DNA of 64,000 nt from Nitrosomonadales bacterium (lineage in GTDB: Bacteria; Pseudomonadota; Gammaproteobacteria; Burkholderiales; Gallionellaceae): the NCBI GenBank assembly GCA_016235045.1, contig JACRME010000008.1, forward strand, positions 186,001-250,000, in the 5' to 3' direction. Made by a program: the position numbers and the translations under genes. The notes beneath the pieces are model-generated. The model saw only the letters and a list, made by a program, of their open reading frames with translations. It did not search any database and was not told the origin of the DNA. Positions 41,654 to 50,385 of this stretch are shown one piece after another (position 1 is the first letter of the stretch; every line of letters starts with the position of its first letter).

Positions 41654-42450
41654 CAGAAGGAATGTTCGGTTGCGGGGAAACTGCCGGATTTTACTTCGGC
41701 GACATAGCGCGCCACCGCGTCGCCGACAGACGACGCACCCTGCATGAAGTCCTTGACGAAGCGCGCTTTTTTGCCGGGATAGATGCCAAGCATGTCGTAC
41801 ACCACCAGCACCTGGCCGGAACAGGCCGCACCTGCGCCGATGCCGATGGTGGGAATGGAAAGTTGCGCGGTCGCTTCCGCCCCCAGAGCAGCAGGAATGG
41901 CCTCGAACACGATCATGCCTGCACCTGCTTTTTGCAGCGCCTGCGCATCGCGCAAGAATTTCTGTGCCGCGGCATCGCCCTTGCCCTGCACCTTGTAGCC
42001 ACCAAGCTGGTGCACCGACTGCGGCGTCAGGCCGATGTGCCCGCATACCGGAATGCCGCGCGAAGTAAGGAAAGCGACGGTCTCCGCCATCTCGGCGCCG
42101 CCTTCGAGCTTGACCATGTGCGCGCCTGCCGCCATCAGTTGCACCGCATAGCCGAAGGTCTCGCGCGCGCTGAATTGCGAAGTGCCGAACGGCATGTCGG
42201 CGACGATGAAGGCCTGTTGCGAGCCGCTCACCACGCAGGAGGTGTGATAGGCCATCTGCTCGATGGTGACGGGCAGGGTTGTCTCGCGCCCCTGGATCAC
42301 CATGCCCAGCGAGTCGCCGACCAGCAGCACGTCCACGCCGTTGTTCTCCATCAGTGTGGCAAAGCTGGCGTCGTAACAGGTCAGCACGGCGATCTTCTCG
42401 CCCTTGTCGCGCATGGATTGGAGTTTGCTCAGCGTCGTTCTCATCATCAT
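41653..42450 (-). CDS. panB: 3-methyl-2-oxobutanoate hydroxymethyltransferase
   Basis: The 265-residue enzyme makes ketopantoate from alpha-ketoisovalerate and methylene-tetrahydrofolate. It shows [32 protein letters not shown] and [12 protein letters not shown], with the catalytic glutamate in FEAIPAALG. Three consecutive ATG codons open the frame. The GAGAGGG ribosome-binding sequence is best spaced for the second or third (42447, 42444), and that sequence belongs to a palindromic repeat arm. It is coupled to panC downstream. Confidence 0.95.
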   Translation of the reverse strand: MMMRTTLSKLQSMRDKGEKIAVLTCYDASFATLMENNGVDVLLVGDSLGMVIQGRETTLPVTIEQMAYHTSCVVSGSQQAFIVADMPFGTSQFSARETFGYAVQLMAAGAHMVKLEGGAEMAETVAFLTSRGIPVCGHIGLTPQSVHQLGGYKVQGKGDAAAQKFLRDAQALQKAGAGMIVFEAIPAALGAEATAQLSIPTIGIGAGAACSGQVLVVYDMLGIYPGKKARFVKDFMQGASSVGDAVARYVAEVKSGSFPATEHSF

Positions 42451-42472
42451 TCCCTCTCTCCAACTCTGAAAT

Positions 42473-42527
42473 AACTACTAGCCATTCGACTAAGCTGGCA
42501 AACAACGCCAGCCAAGTCGCTGGTTAT
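42473..42527 (-). repeat. Structured dispersed repeat, copy C, inside another palindrome
   Basis: On the minus strand it has the same conserved ends as copies A and B and an internal stem GCTGGC...GCCAGC. It is flanked by the two halves of a CCCTCTC/GGGAGAG palindromic repeat (about 42450-42470 and 42528-42550), as if inserted into it between dNK and panB. Confidence 0.8.
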
Positions 42528-42568
42528 CTCCCACCCGCGGGAGAGAGAGCAAACGTGAAGGGCGATTT

Positions 42569-43213
42569 TCAATCCCTGCCCACGTTGAAATATTCCCTGC
42601 GCCCTTTCATCTTCGCGATACGGTCGAGCAACAGGCCGAAGTCATCCGCATTATCCACAAAATTCAGATGTTCGCTATTCACCACCAGCAGCGGCGCATC
42701 GTCATAGTGGTGGAAGAACTCGCCGTAGCTCGCCGAGAGCCGCTCCAGATAGTCGTCCTGAATGGTGCGCTCGTAGCGGTTGCCGCGACGGCGCACGCGC
42801 TCGGACAAGGTGTAAGTGGGGGCTTGCAGATAGATCACCAGATCGGGCGTCGGCGCCTGCGGCGACAGCCCCTGGTAGATAGTCTGGTACAGCTTGTACT
42901 CATCGTCGCTCAGCGTCAGGCGCGCGAACAGCGCGTCTTTCTCGAACAGGTAATCGGAGACGGTGCGGGTCTGGAACAGATCCATCTGTGCCATGTCGCG
43001 CGCTTCGTTGATGCGCTGGAACAGGAAGAACAACTGCGTCGGCAGCGCATAGCGCACCGGGTCCTGATAGAAGTTGGCCAGGAAAGGATTGTCCTGCGGT
43101 TTTTCAAGCAGGGGATGCGCCTCGGCATGACCGGCCAGCCGCTGCGCAAGACTGGTCTTGCCCACGCCGATGGGGCCCTCGACCACGATGTAGCGATATT
43201 TACTCAGGGGCAT
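42569..43213 (-). CDS. Deoxynucleoside kinase (deoxyadenosine/deoxyguanosine kinase family)
   Basis: The 214-residue P-loop kinase begins YIVVEGPIGVGKTSLAQRLA, followed by EKPQDNPFLANFYQDP, QLFFLFQRINEARDM and the DRS-like region; the lid has RRRGNRYERTI. It salvages purine or pyrimidine deoxynucleosides. Such a kinase between folK and panB is frequent in Betaproteobacteria. It is separated from folK and panB by repeat elements, but all read in the same direction. Confidence 0.88.
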   Translation of the reverse strand: MPLSKYRYIVVEGPIGVGKTSLAQRLAGHAEAHPLLEKPQDNPFLANFYQDPVRYALPTQLFFLFQRINEARDMAQMDLFQTRTVSDYLFEKDALFARLTLSDDEYKLYQTIYQGLSPQAPTPDLVIYLQAPTYTLSERVRRRGNRYERTIQDDYLERLSASYGEFFHHYDDAPLLVVNSEHLNFVDNADDFGLLLDRIAKMKGRREYFNVGRD

Positions 43214-43232
43214 TCAAAATCCTTAAAACAAC

Positions 43233-43325
43233 TTAGCCACAGAGAACACAGAGACCACAGAGAAAGCCGCATAACGGAAGATTTCTGCCATATCTCTCTG
43301 TGACCTCTGTGTTCTCTGTGGCTAA
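43233..43325. repeat. CACAGAG-type inverted repeat between folK and the dNK gene
   Basis: Left arm TTAGCCACAGAGAACACAGA (from 43233) and right arm ...GTTCTCTGTGGCTAA (to 43325) are almost perfect complements about 30 bp long, with a 27-base spacer. The folK stop codon is in the terminal GGCTAA. First copy: 27435-27508. Confidence 0.8.
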
Positions 43326-43804
43326 ATCAGTTTTTCAAGCTGTTGATCTTTGCTAGCCTTTGCTGCATCTGCCGCCGAACTGATTCCCGGAATCACACAC
43401 TCCGGCGCGATCTCCAGCAGCGGCTGCAACACGAACGCGCGCAAATGCATCTGCGGATGCGGGATGGTCAGCCCATGTTCGTGGTGCTCCAGGTCGTCGT
43501 ACAGCAACACGTCCAGGTCCAGCGTGCGCGGCGCGTTGCGGAACTCGCGCGTGCGGCCGCATTCGTGCTCCAGCGCCAGCAGCGCATCCAGCAGCGCGCG
43601 CGGCGCCAGTTCCGTTTCCAGCTTTGCCACGGCATTGATGAAATCCGGCTGCTCCAGAAATCCCACCGGCGCGCTGCGATACAGCGACGAGCGCTTCAGC
43701 AAACGCGTTTGCGGCAATCCGTTCATGGCGTCCAGCGCATGCGATACCTGCGCGACCGGATCAGCCAGATTGCTGCCCAGACCGATAAACGCGATATGCT
43801 TCAT
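43322..43804 (-). CDS. folK: 6-hydroxymethyl-7,8-dihydropterin pyrophosphokinase
   Basis: The 160-residue enzyme transfers pyrophosphate to hydroxymethyl-dihydropterin in folate synthesis. Signatures are FIGLGSNLADP, SLYRSAPVGFLEQPDFINAV and RTLDLDVLLYDD with the metal-binding aspartates, then LTIPHPQMHLRAFVL. The ATG overlaps the pcnB stop codon (TGATG). The stop codon TAG is provided by the first bases of a CACAGAG repeat, and the last residues (DQQLEKLI) may be recently changed by it. Confidence 0.95.
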   Translation of the reverse strand: MKHIAFIGLGSNLADPVAQVSHALDAMNGLPQTRLLKRSSLYRSAPVGFLEQPDFINAVAKLETELAPRALLDALLALEHECGRTREFRNAPRTLDLDVLLYDDLEHHEHGLTIPHPQMHLRAFVLQPLLEIAPECVIPGISSAADAAKASKDQQLEKLI

Positions 43805-45141
43805 CAATCGATCGGCAGTTCGGCCTGTGCTGCCGGTTTCTTGCGGCGACGGCGCTTCTTGGGTCCGCCGGTATCCGGCAACAGCATCTCGGCACGGCGC
43901 TCGTCGCTCGCATGCTGGAACTCTTCCCACCAGGTACCCAATTCGGCGTCCACTTCGCCACTCTGGCAGCGCAACAACAGGAAATCGTAAGCGGCGCGGA
44001 AGCGCGGCAACGCCAGCAGGCGCAGGGGACGCTGCCCGCCGCGCTGTTCGAAGCGCGGCTGCATCAGCCACAATTCCTTCATCACCGTGTCGTAGCGGCG
44101 CGGGATGGCGAGTTGGGCGCGCTGCCGATCCAGCACTTCATCCATCGCCGCATGCATCGCACCGATCGGTTTCTCGCCCGCATCCTGCCTGGCCTTCCAC
44201 GCCGCCAGCACTTCGTGCCACAACAGGGCGGCAAACAGGAAGGCGGGCGAAGTGGCTTTCTCTTCGGCAATGCGCTGGTCGGTGTTCTGCAACGCCAGCA
44301 TGACGAATTTCTCGCCCATCGGCTGTTCCAGAATCACATCCAGCATGGGCAGCATGCCGTGGTGCAAGTCCATCGCGCGCAGTTTCTTGATGCACGGCAT
44401 GGCGTGGCCGGACAACAGCAGCTTGAGCATCTCGTCGAACAAACGCGCCTCGGGCACGTTGCTCAACAGTTCTTTCATCTTGAAAATGGGCGCGGCAGTA
44501 GCCGGGTCCAGCTTCATGCCCAGCTTGGCCGAGAGCCGCACCGCGCGCAGCATGCGCACCGGGTCTTCGCGGTAGCGCACTTCCGGGTCGCCGATCATAC
44601 GCAACACGTTGGCGCGGATGTCTTCGTAACCGCGGTGGTAATCGTAGATTTCCTGCGTGGAGGGATCGTAAAACAATGCATTGGCGGTGAAGTCGCGCCG
44701 CGCCGCGTCCTGTTCCTGGTCGCCGAATTCGTTGTCGCGCAGAATACGCCCGTGCGCGTCGGTCTCGGCATCTTCGGCATCGATGGCGCGGCGGAAAGTG
44801 GAAACTTCCACCGTCTCTTCGCCGAACATCACATGCACCAGGCGGAAACGCCGCCCGATGATGCGCGCACGGCGGAATACGCGTTTCACTTCCTCCGGTG
44901 TGGCGTCGGTGGCCACGTCGAAATCCTTGGGCTGGCGGTCCAGCAACAGGTCGCGCACGGCGCCGCCGACCACAAAAGCCTGGAAACCGGCTTCCTGCAA
45001 CCCGTCGGTGACGCGTTTCGCGCCATAACTGATGCCATCGCGGCTTACGCCATGTTTTCCATGGGGAATCACATGCGCGGAACCCGCCACACGCACCGGT
45101 GCAGCCTTGCCGAACACACGTTTGATCAGTCTTTTTATCAT
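43804..45141 (-). CDS. pcnB: Poly(A) polymerase I
   Basis: The 445-residue nucleotidyltransferase has the catalytic FVVGGAVRDLLLDRQPKDFD with the DxD motif, RRARIIGRRFRLVHV, RRDFTANALFYDP and REDPVRMLRAVRLSAKL. A basic C-terminal tail (PKKRRRRKKPA) and the N-terminal GISYGAKRVTDGLQEAG favour PcnB over CCA-adding enzyme. It adds 3' poly(A) tails that promote RNA decay. It is coupled to folK, and a TATAAT box lies about 60 bases upstream of its start. Confidence 0.92.
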   Translation of the reverse strand: MIKRLIKRVFGKAAPVRVAGSAHVIPHGKHGVSRDGISYGAKRVTDGLQEAGFQAFVVGGAVRDLLLDRQPKDFDVATDATPEEVKRVFRRARIIGRRFRLVHVMFGEETVEVSTFRRAIDAEDAETDAHGRILRDNEFGDQEQDAARRDFTANALFYDPSTQEIYDYHRGYEDIRANVLRMIGDPEVRYREDPVRMLRAVRLSAKLGMKLDPATAAPIFKMKELLSNVPEARLFDEMLKLLLSGHAMPCIKKLRAMDLHHGMLPMLDVILEQPMGEKFVMLALQNTDQRIAEEKATSPAFLFAALLWHEVLAAWKARQDAGEKPIGAMHAAMDEVLDRQRAQLAIPRRYDTVMKELWLMQPRFEQRGGQRPLRLLALPRFRAAYDFLLLRCQSGEVDAELGTWWEEFQHASDERRAEMLLPDTGGPKKRRRRKKPAAQAELPID

Positions 45142-45195
45142 TATCGGTAAAGTTGAAATCGCCGCGAGGGCGGCGATTCACTGGACATCCTCCAA

Positions 45196-45207
45196 GGGGC
45201 GATTATA
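45196..45207 (-). promoter_or_regulatory. Probable pcnB-folK promoter -10 with GC discriminator
   Basis: Minus strand reads TATAATCGCCCC, a perfect -10 followed by a GC-rich discriminator. A TTGAAA lies 21 bases upstream, which is further than usual. Confidence 0.5.
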
Positions 45208-45230
45208 CACCGCCCCCTCGCCCCCGCCTT

Positions 45231-45893
45231 TCAACGCAGCGAGATGACCGCCCAGCCATGCCTTTCGGCATGCGAGCGCAGGGTGGCATCGGGATCGACC
45301 GCGACCGGCTGCTTCACTTTGGCCAGTAACGGCAAGTCGTTCAGGGAATCGCTGTAGAAACAGGTTTCGTTGAAGCTCGCCCAGGTCCAGCCGCGTTCTG
45401 CCAGCCAGTTCTCCATGCGCAGCACCTTGCCATCGCGGAAGCTCGGTTCGCCGGCGACGCGCCCGGTGAATTCGCCGTCTTTCTGCTCCGGATCGGTCGC
45501 GATCAGGTGCTCCACGCCGAATTCGCGCGCAATGGGCGCAGTCACGAAACTGTTGGTGGCGGTGACGATCACGCACACGTCGCCCGCCGTCTTGTGTTTC
45601 GCCACCAGTTCGCGCGCCTTGGCGCCCATCATCGGCCGCACCTTGCGCCGCATGAACTCCTGATGCCACTCGTCCAGCACCTTGCGCGAATGGCGCGACA
45701 GCGGCTTGAGCTGGAAATCGAGGAATTCGTGGATATCCAGCGTACCGGCCTTGTACTGTTCGTAGAACGCGAGGTTTTTCGCCTCGAACAGTTCGCGGTC
45801 GAGCACGCCCTGCTCGATCAGGAATTGCGACCACTCGAAATCGCTGTCGCCGCTCAGCAGGGTATTGTCCAGATCGAATAAAGCCAGATTCAC
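45231..45893 (-). CDS. HAD-IB family phosphatase
   Basis: The 220-residue hydrolase has the nucleophile motif ALFDLDNTLLSGDSD, motif II VIVTATNSF and motif III with YSDSLNDLPLL. This IB subgroup includes phosphoserine phosphatases and CicA. The conserved location between hda and pcnB in Betaproteobacteria is known, but the substrate is not. Because the serine-specific residues cannot be confirmed by eye, I give no symbol. Confidence 0.85.
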   Translation of the reverse strand: MNLALFDLDNTLLSGDSDFEWSQFLIEQGVLDRELFEAKNLAFYEQYKAGTLDIHEFLDFQLKPLSRHSRKVLDEWHQEFMRRKVRPMMGAKARELVAKHKTAGDVCVIVTATNSFVTAPIAREFGVEHLIATDPEQKDGEFTGRVAGEPSFRDGKVLRMENWLAERGWTWASFNETCFYSDSLNDLPLLAKVKQPVAVDPDATLRSHAERHGWAVISLR

Positions 45894-45904
45894 TATTTAC
45901 CTTT

Positions 45905-45935
45905 CCAAAAAACAAGGCCTGCATCGCTGCAGGCC
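45905..45935 (-). terminator. Terminator of the outer-membrane protein gene
   Basis: GGCCTGCA (45916-45923) / TCGC / TGCAGGCC (45928-45935), followed on the minus strand by TTGTTTTTT. Confidence 0.85.
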
Positions 45936-45960
45936 TCTTGTTGCATCAGGCCAAACCGGG

Positions 45961-46647
45961 TCAGAAGTTGTACGACACGCCGAACGAGATCACCGGGTAG
46001 TACTTGAAGTCCTTGATGTCGGATTCCAGTTTGGTCGCGCCTGCCGCCACGTCGGCCTTCATCTGGTCACACGCAGCCGCACCGCCTGGTTGCGCCAGCA
46101 GGGTTGCGCTGCAGGTCACCGTGCTGTTCACTTTGGGCGAGCCCTGGAACAACACGCCGATATCCGTCACGAAACCCCAGCTCTTGCCCTTGGCCACCGG
46201 ATTACCCCAGCCAATCCCCAGATACGGCGCCGTACTGTTGAATTTCACTTCGCCGTTGAAGGCACCCACGTCCGCAGTGGAGTACGGCACGCCGTTGAAA
46301 GTGTACGTCCCGGTGGCGCTCGGCGTCGCCGTCAGCGTCGCCTTGTTGCCGTTGGAGACCAGGCCCAGCGTGGTTCTGAAAGCGCCGCCGAACGGATACC
46401 AGTCGGCCAGCATATTGATGGTCTGCAGTTTCAGGTCAAGGTTGTAATTGCCGTTGCTGTCGCTCTGGGTGACCGTCCGCTTCCAGGTATCGAAACTCAG
46501 CCGACCCGTCACGCCATCCGTCAGCACCCCTGCCAGCCCCAGACCGAAACCGGTCGTGCCGCCGTTGACGTAAACGCCCAATCCTTCGGCCTGCGCGGGA
46601 GCCGCAAACGCCCCGCACAGCGCCAATACCAGCATTCTTGCTTTCAT
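45961..46647 (-). CDS. Outer-membrane beta-barrel protein
   Basis: The 228-residue protein has a signal peptide ending APAQA and alternating amphipathic strands, with the C-terminal strand ending VSYNF; a terminal phenylalanine is the recognition signal for outer-membrane assembly. GVYVNGGTTGFGLGLAGVLTD and WYPFGGAFRTTLGLV resemble small OmpW/OmpA-barrel-like proteins. Two cysteines in the loop (TCSATLL...AACDQ) may form a disulfide. It interrupts the usual hda-HAD order and has its own ribosome-binding site and terminator. Confidence 0.75.
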   Translation of the reverse strand: MKARMLVLALCGAFAAPAQAEGLGVYVNGGTTGFGLGLAGVLTDGVTGRLSFDTWKRTVTQSDSNGNYNLDLKLQTINMLADWYPFGGAFRTTLGLVSNGNKATLTATPSATGTYTFNGVPYSTADVGAFNGEVKFNSTAPYLGIGWGNPVAKGKSWGFVTDIGVLFQGSPKVNSTVTCSATLLAQPGGAAACDQMKADVAAGATKLESDIKDFKYYPVISFGVSYNF

Positions 46648-46744
46648 CGTCAGTCTCCCTTGGTTGTGTTCAGCCGTGTGCCACCGCGCAAAGCTAATGC
46701 GCCCATGCCTCTTTGTCAAATCAAGTCACCGCATTTAAGCCACA

Positions 46745-47395
46745 TCAGCCTTGCATCACTTCCTTCAACAGCGGCACGGATGCCGCCCGCTTCAGCCGCA
46801 AACAGTGTTCGTCCAGCGCATCCAGCGTCGCCAGCAGCGCCGGGAGGTCGCGCCGGCCGTGCCGCAGCAGATAGGTCGTTACCTCGTTGGGCAAGTCGAA
46901 GCCGCGGGCCTGCGCGTGCTGTTTCAGGGCCTGCGTCTTCTCGGCATCGTCCAGCGCGTGAACCTGATACACCAGCCCCCAGCCCAGCCGGGTGCGCAGA
47001 TCGTCGCGCAGCGGCAGGAAAGCCGGCGCCTGCGCGCCGCTTACCAGCAGCATGCCGCCATGCTCGCGCTGGCGGTTGTAGAGCGAAAACAATTCGATCT
47101 GCGCCGCAGCATCCAGCTTCTCCACGCCGTCCACCGCCACCACCTGCGCCGCTTGCGGCACTTCGCCGCAGGCATAGGCCGCGTCCAGTCCGGCCGCGCG
47201 CGCCGTGCCGGCCGCCGCCTGCAGCAAATGGCTCTTGCCCGCACCCGCTTCGCCCCAGATGTAAAATCCGCGCTCTCCCTGACGCGCGGCCAGCGCCTGG
47301 CGCAAGGCGGAAAGCAGTTCGACGTTGCGCCCGGCCACGAAATTATCCAGTGTGGGTGTCCACTCGGGCGCGATTCCCAGCAATAATTGGGTCAT
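46745..47395 (-). CDS. hda: DnaA inactivator Hda
   Basis: The 216-residue AAA+ protein is a DnaA paralogue lacking the DNA-binding domain. It has a Walker A-like GEAGAGKSHLLQA and a weak Walker B around VAVDGVEKLD. QLLLGI at the N-terminus fits the beta-clamp-binding motif that directs Hda to the sliding clamp to stimulate DnaA-ATP hydrolysis. It lies one base after the permease gene, in the conserved purM/permease/hda block. Confidence 0.9.
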   Translation of the reverse strand: MTQLLLGIAPEWTPTLDNFVAGRNVELLSALRQALAARQGERGFYIWGEAGAGKSHLLQAAAGTARAAGLDAAYACGEVPQAAQVVAVDGVEKLDAAAQIELFSLYNRQREHGGMLLVSGAQAPAFLPLRDDLRTRLGWGLVYQVHALDDAEKTQALKQHAQARGFDLPNEVTTYLLRHGRRDLPALLATLDALDEHCLRLKRAASVPLLKEVMQG

Positions 47396-47396
47396 G

Positions 47397-48455
47397 TCAC
47401 TTGCGGTAGAAGGCGCTGGTCAGGTACCAGCCTTTGAAATGGCGCAAGCCGACCAGCAGCATCGCGGAAATCGGCAGCGCCAGCAGCACGCCGAAGAAGC
47501 CGAACAACTGGCCGAAGGCCAACAGCGCGAAGATCACCCCCAGTGGATGCAGGCCGATGCGGTCGCCGACCAGTTTGGGCGTTACCACGACGCCTTCCAG
47601 CAACTGACCTGCGGCGAATACCCCCCACACCAGCAGCATGCCGGTGAAGGAATCGAACTGCGTCACCGCGACCATGGTCGCCAGCGTCAGGCCGATGATC
47701 GCCCCCAGGTAGGGCACGAACACCAGCATGCCGCTCACGATGCCAATGGGCAGCGCGAACTGCATTCCGGTCAGCAACAGGGCCAACGCGTAGAACATGC
47801 TCATCAACACCATCACCGACAGTTGCCCGCGCAGGAATTCGGCCAGGACGACATCCACTTCGGCGGCGATCTCCACCGTCTTTGCATGCCAGCGGCGCGG
47901 AATGATCGCGCCGACGCGTTCCAGCAACTGCGGCCAGTCGCGCAACAGGTAGAACATCACCAGCGGGATCAACAGCAGGTTCATCGCCACCGCCACCAGG
48001 GTCGCGCCGCCGCTGCTCAACCAGGGCAGCAGGCTGGCCGGGACACCGCCCGCGTTCTGCCAGTGTTCGCTCAACAACTCCTTGAAGGTCGCGGCATCCC
48101 ATTGCACGGCAATGCCGAAATATTGCTCCAGCAACGGCAACAGCCGCTGGCGGACGACATCCAGCAATTCCGGCAGCCTGGTCACCAGCATGTCCGACTC
48201 GTAGCGCAGCAGGGGCAACAGGATCAGCAGCAGCGCGACCATGGCCGCGAACAGCAAAACCATTACCAGCGCCGTGGCCGATGTGCGCGACATGAAACGC
48301 CAGCGCGCCGAACGCGCGACCAGCGGCTGCAGGATATAAGCCAGGATGCCCGCGGCCAGGAACGGCGTGAGCACGGGGTCGAGCAGATACAGCAGCCAGG
48401 CCGCGGCTGTCGCCGCGACCAGCCAGTACAGCGCCCCAAAGCGTTCGGGAGTCAT
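47397..48455 (-). CDS. AI-2E/PerM-family permease
   Basis: The 352-residue inner-membrane protein has about seven to eight helices, including a central pair flanking LLRDWPQLLERVGAIIPRRW and the C-terminal GLHPLGVIFALLAFGQLFGF, both typical of the AI-2E transporter superfamily. Members export quorum signals or exchange ions; this member's substrate is unknown. It is divergent from purM (64 bases between starts) and followed by hda, as in many Betaproteobacteria. Confidence 0.88.
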   Translation of the reverse strand: MTPERFGALYWLVAATAAAWLLYLLDPVLTPFLAAGILAYILQPLVARSARWRFMSRTSATALVMVLLFAAMVALLLILLPLLRYESDMLVTRLPELLDVVRQRLLPLLEQYFGIAVQWDAATFKELLSEHWQNAGGVPASLLPWLSSGGATLVAVAMNLLLIPLVMFYLLRDWPQLLERVGAIIPRRWHAKTVEIAAEVDVVLAEFLRGQLSVMVLMSMFYALALLLTGMQFALPIGIVSGMLVFVPYLGAIIGLTLATMVAVTQFDSFTGMLLVWGVFAAGQLLEGVVVTPKLVGDRIGLHPLGVIFALLAFGQLFGFFGVLLALPISAMLLVGLRHFKGWYLTSAFYRK

Positions 48456-48519
48456 TTCAGGTAAAATCCGCCGTTGAAGAATTTGCCGCACTTTACCTTC
48501 TGGAAAGCGAGAACTCAAC

Positions 48520-49563
48520 TTGAATACCCCCTCCAACAGCCTGTCCTACCGCGATGCGGGCGTCGACATCGACGCGGGCGACCAACTGGTCGAGAACATC
48601 AAACCCTTTGCCAAGCGCACCATGCGCCCGGAAGTCCTGTCCGGTATCGGCGGTTTCGGCGGTCTGGTCGAGATATCGAAGAAATTCAAGGAGCCGGTGC
48701 TGGTGTCCGGCACCGACGGCGTCGGCACCAAACTCAAACTGGCGTTCGAACTGAACCGCCACGACACCGTCGGCATCGACCTCGTCGCGATGAGCGTGAA
48801 CGACATCCTGGTGCAGGGCGCCGAACCGTTGTTCTTCCTCGACTACTTTGCCTGCGGCAAGCTCGACGTGCCCGCCGCCACCGAAGTCATCAAGGGCATC
48901 GCCAAGGGGTGCGAAGATTCCGGTTGCGCCTTGATCGGCGGCGAAACCGCCGAGATGCCGGGCATGTACCCGGTGGGCGAATACGACCTCGCCGGTTTTG
49001 CCGTGGGCGTGGTGGAAAAGAGCAAGATCATCACCGGCGAACATATCGTCGCGGGCGACGTGGTGCTGGGGTTGGCCTCCAACGGCGCGCACTCCAACGG
49101 CTACTCTCTTGTGCGCAAGATCATCGAACGCAGCAAGCCCGACCTGAACGCAAAATTCGACGGCGAGCGCTCGCTGGCCGACTGCATCATGGCGCCGACG
49201 CGTTTGTACGTGAAGCCGATGCTGGGCCTGATGCAGCAGCTCACCGTAAAAGGCATGGCGCACATCACCGGCGGCGGCATCACCGAGAACGTGCCGCGCG
49301 TATTGCCCGCCAACGTCGTCGCCGACATCGACAGCAAGACCTGGCAGATGCCCAAGCTGTTCCACTGGCTGCGCGAAGGCGGCAACGTCGCGGCGCAGGA
49401 GATGTTCCGTACTTTCAACTGCGGTATCGGCATGGTCGTGGTCGTCGCCGCGCAGGATGCGGACGCGGCCATCGGGCACCTGCAAGCCGCGGGCGAAACC
49501 GTCTCGCGCATCGGCGTCATCCGCGCGCGCACCGGCGACGAGCACCAGACGCAAGTGCGGTAA
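48520..49563 (+). CDS. purM: Phosphoribosylformylglycinamidine cyclo-ligase
   Basis: The 347-residue enzyme forms aminoimidazole ribonucleotide. It shows [53 protein letters not shown] and [15 protein letters not shown]. No ATG is available near the family start; TTG at 48520 gives the expected N-terminus and seems the real start codon. A TAAAAT -10 with CCGCCG after it is about 55 bases upstream. It is divergent from the permease gene and precedes purN. Confidence 0.95.
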   Translation: MNTPSNSLSYRDAGVDIDAGDQLVENIKPFAKRTMRPEVLSGIGGFGGLVEISKKFKEPVLVSGTDGVGTKLKLAFELNRHDTVGIDLVAMSVNDILVQGAEPLFFLDYFACGKLDVPAATEVIKGIAKGCEDSGCALIGGETAEMPGMYPVGEYDLAGFAVGVVEKSKIITGEHIVAGDVVLGLASNGAHSNGYSLVRKIIERSKPDLNAKFDGERSLADCIMAPTRLYVKPMLGLMQQLTVKGMAHITGGGITENVPRVLPANVVADIDSKTWQMPKLFHWLREGGNVAAQEMFRTFNCGIGMVVVVAAQDADAAIGHLQAAGETVSRIGVIRARTGDEHQTQVR

Positions 49564-49579
49564 AACCGCAACCTTGGTG

Positions 49580-49716
49580 TCCGCAGATTACGCAGATTAC
49601 GCAGATTACGCAGATTACGCAGATTAAACAGATTATCAGCTTGCAGGATTATCATGCTTGTGTGCGTCGTTGAAGTTTTGCCTTTCAATCTGCGCGAATC
49701 TGCGTAATCTGCGGAT
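49580..49716. repeat. CGCAGATTA tandem plus inverted repeat between purM and purN
   Basis: Five perfect 9-base CGCAGATTA units run from 49582 to 49626 and end in a degenerate sixth. The complementary arm, AATCTGCGTAATCTGCGGA (49697-49715) and a preceding AATCTGCGCG, lies about 60 bases on. It could fold into a long hairpin between two purine genes. Confidence 0.85.
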
Positions 49717-49743
49717 AGCTGTTTTTTTGATTTTCCATACTCA

Positions 49744-50382
49744 ATGAAAAAAATCGTCATCCTCATCTCCAGTCGCGGCAGCAACTTGCAGGCTTTGCTG
49801 GAAGCGAACCTGCCCTGTCGGGTCGCGGCGGTCATCAGCAACCGCGCCGATGCGCAGGGATTGGAGATTGCGAGGAAACACGGCATCCAGACCGCCGTCC
49901 TGTCGCACAAGGACTTCTCGGATCGCGCCGCCTTCGATGCCGCACTGGCCGCGACGGTCGACGGTTACGCGCCCGATTTCGTCGTGCTGGCCGGATTCAT
50001 GCGCATCCTGACGGCCGAATTCGTCGGGCGCTACGCCGGCCGCCTCGTCAATATCCACCCTTCGCTGCTGCCCGCCTACCCCGGCATCGACACGCATCAG
50101 CGCGCCCTGCAAGACGGAATCAAGATACACGGCTGCACCGTGCATTTCGTCACGGCCGACCTGGACCACGGCCCCATCATCATCCAGGCGGCGGTGCCGG
50201 TACTGTGCGACGACACGCCGCAAAGCCTGTCCGCCCGCGTGTTGTGCGAGGAGCATCGCGTTTATCCGCAGGCCGTGCGCTGGTTGTGCCGCAATCAGGT
50301 GTGGCTGGACAAAGCGGGTCGCGTCGCCAGCGACCGCCTGGAACAGCCGGGCTCGGCACTCATCTCCCCGGGATTGGAATAA
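49744..50382 (+). CDS. purN: Phosphoribosylglycinamide formyltransferase
   Basis: The 212-residue folate-dependent enzyme makes formyl-GAR. It begins KKIVILISSRGSNLQALLEA, has AGFMRILTAEFVGRYAGRLVNIHPSLLPAYPG with the catalytic His, and VHFVTADLDHGPIIIQA with the catalytic Asp. Its stop is three bases before the first DUF3108 gene. The order purN-DUF3108-DUF3108-rsmB-like recurs in related bacteria. Confidence 0.96.
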   Translation: MKKIVILISSRGSNLQALLEANLPCRVAAVISNRADAQGLEIARKHGIQTAVLSHKDFSDRAAFDAALAATVDGYAPDFVVLAGFMRILTAEFVGRYAGRLVNIHPSLLPAYPGIDTHQRALQDGIKIHGCTVHFVTADLDHGPIIIQAAVPVLCDDTPQSLSARVLCEEHRVYPQAVRWLCRNQVWLDKAGRVASDRLEQPGSALISPGLE

Positions 50383-50385
50383 GCC

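Noticed and set aside
45193-45216. GGGGCG...CGCCCC hairpin as a terminator of the HAD gene
   Set aside because: It overlaps a perfect TATAAT and lacks a T-run; a promoter reading is more likely.
49582-49626. Possible CRISPR array
   Set aside because: The units are 9 bases, contiguous and without spacers, and no cas genes are near; it is a simple tandem repeat.
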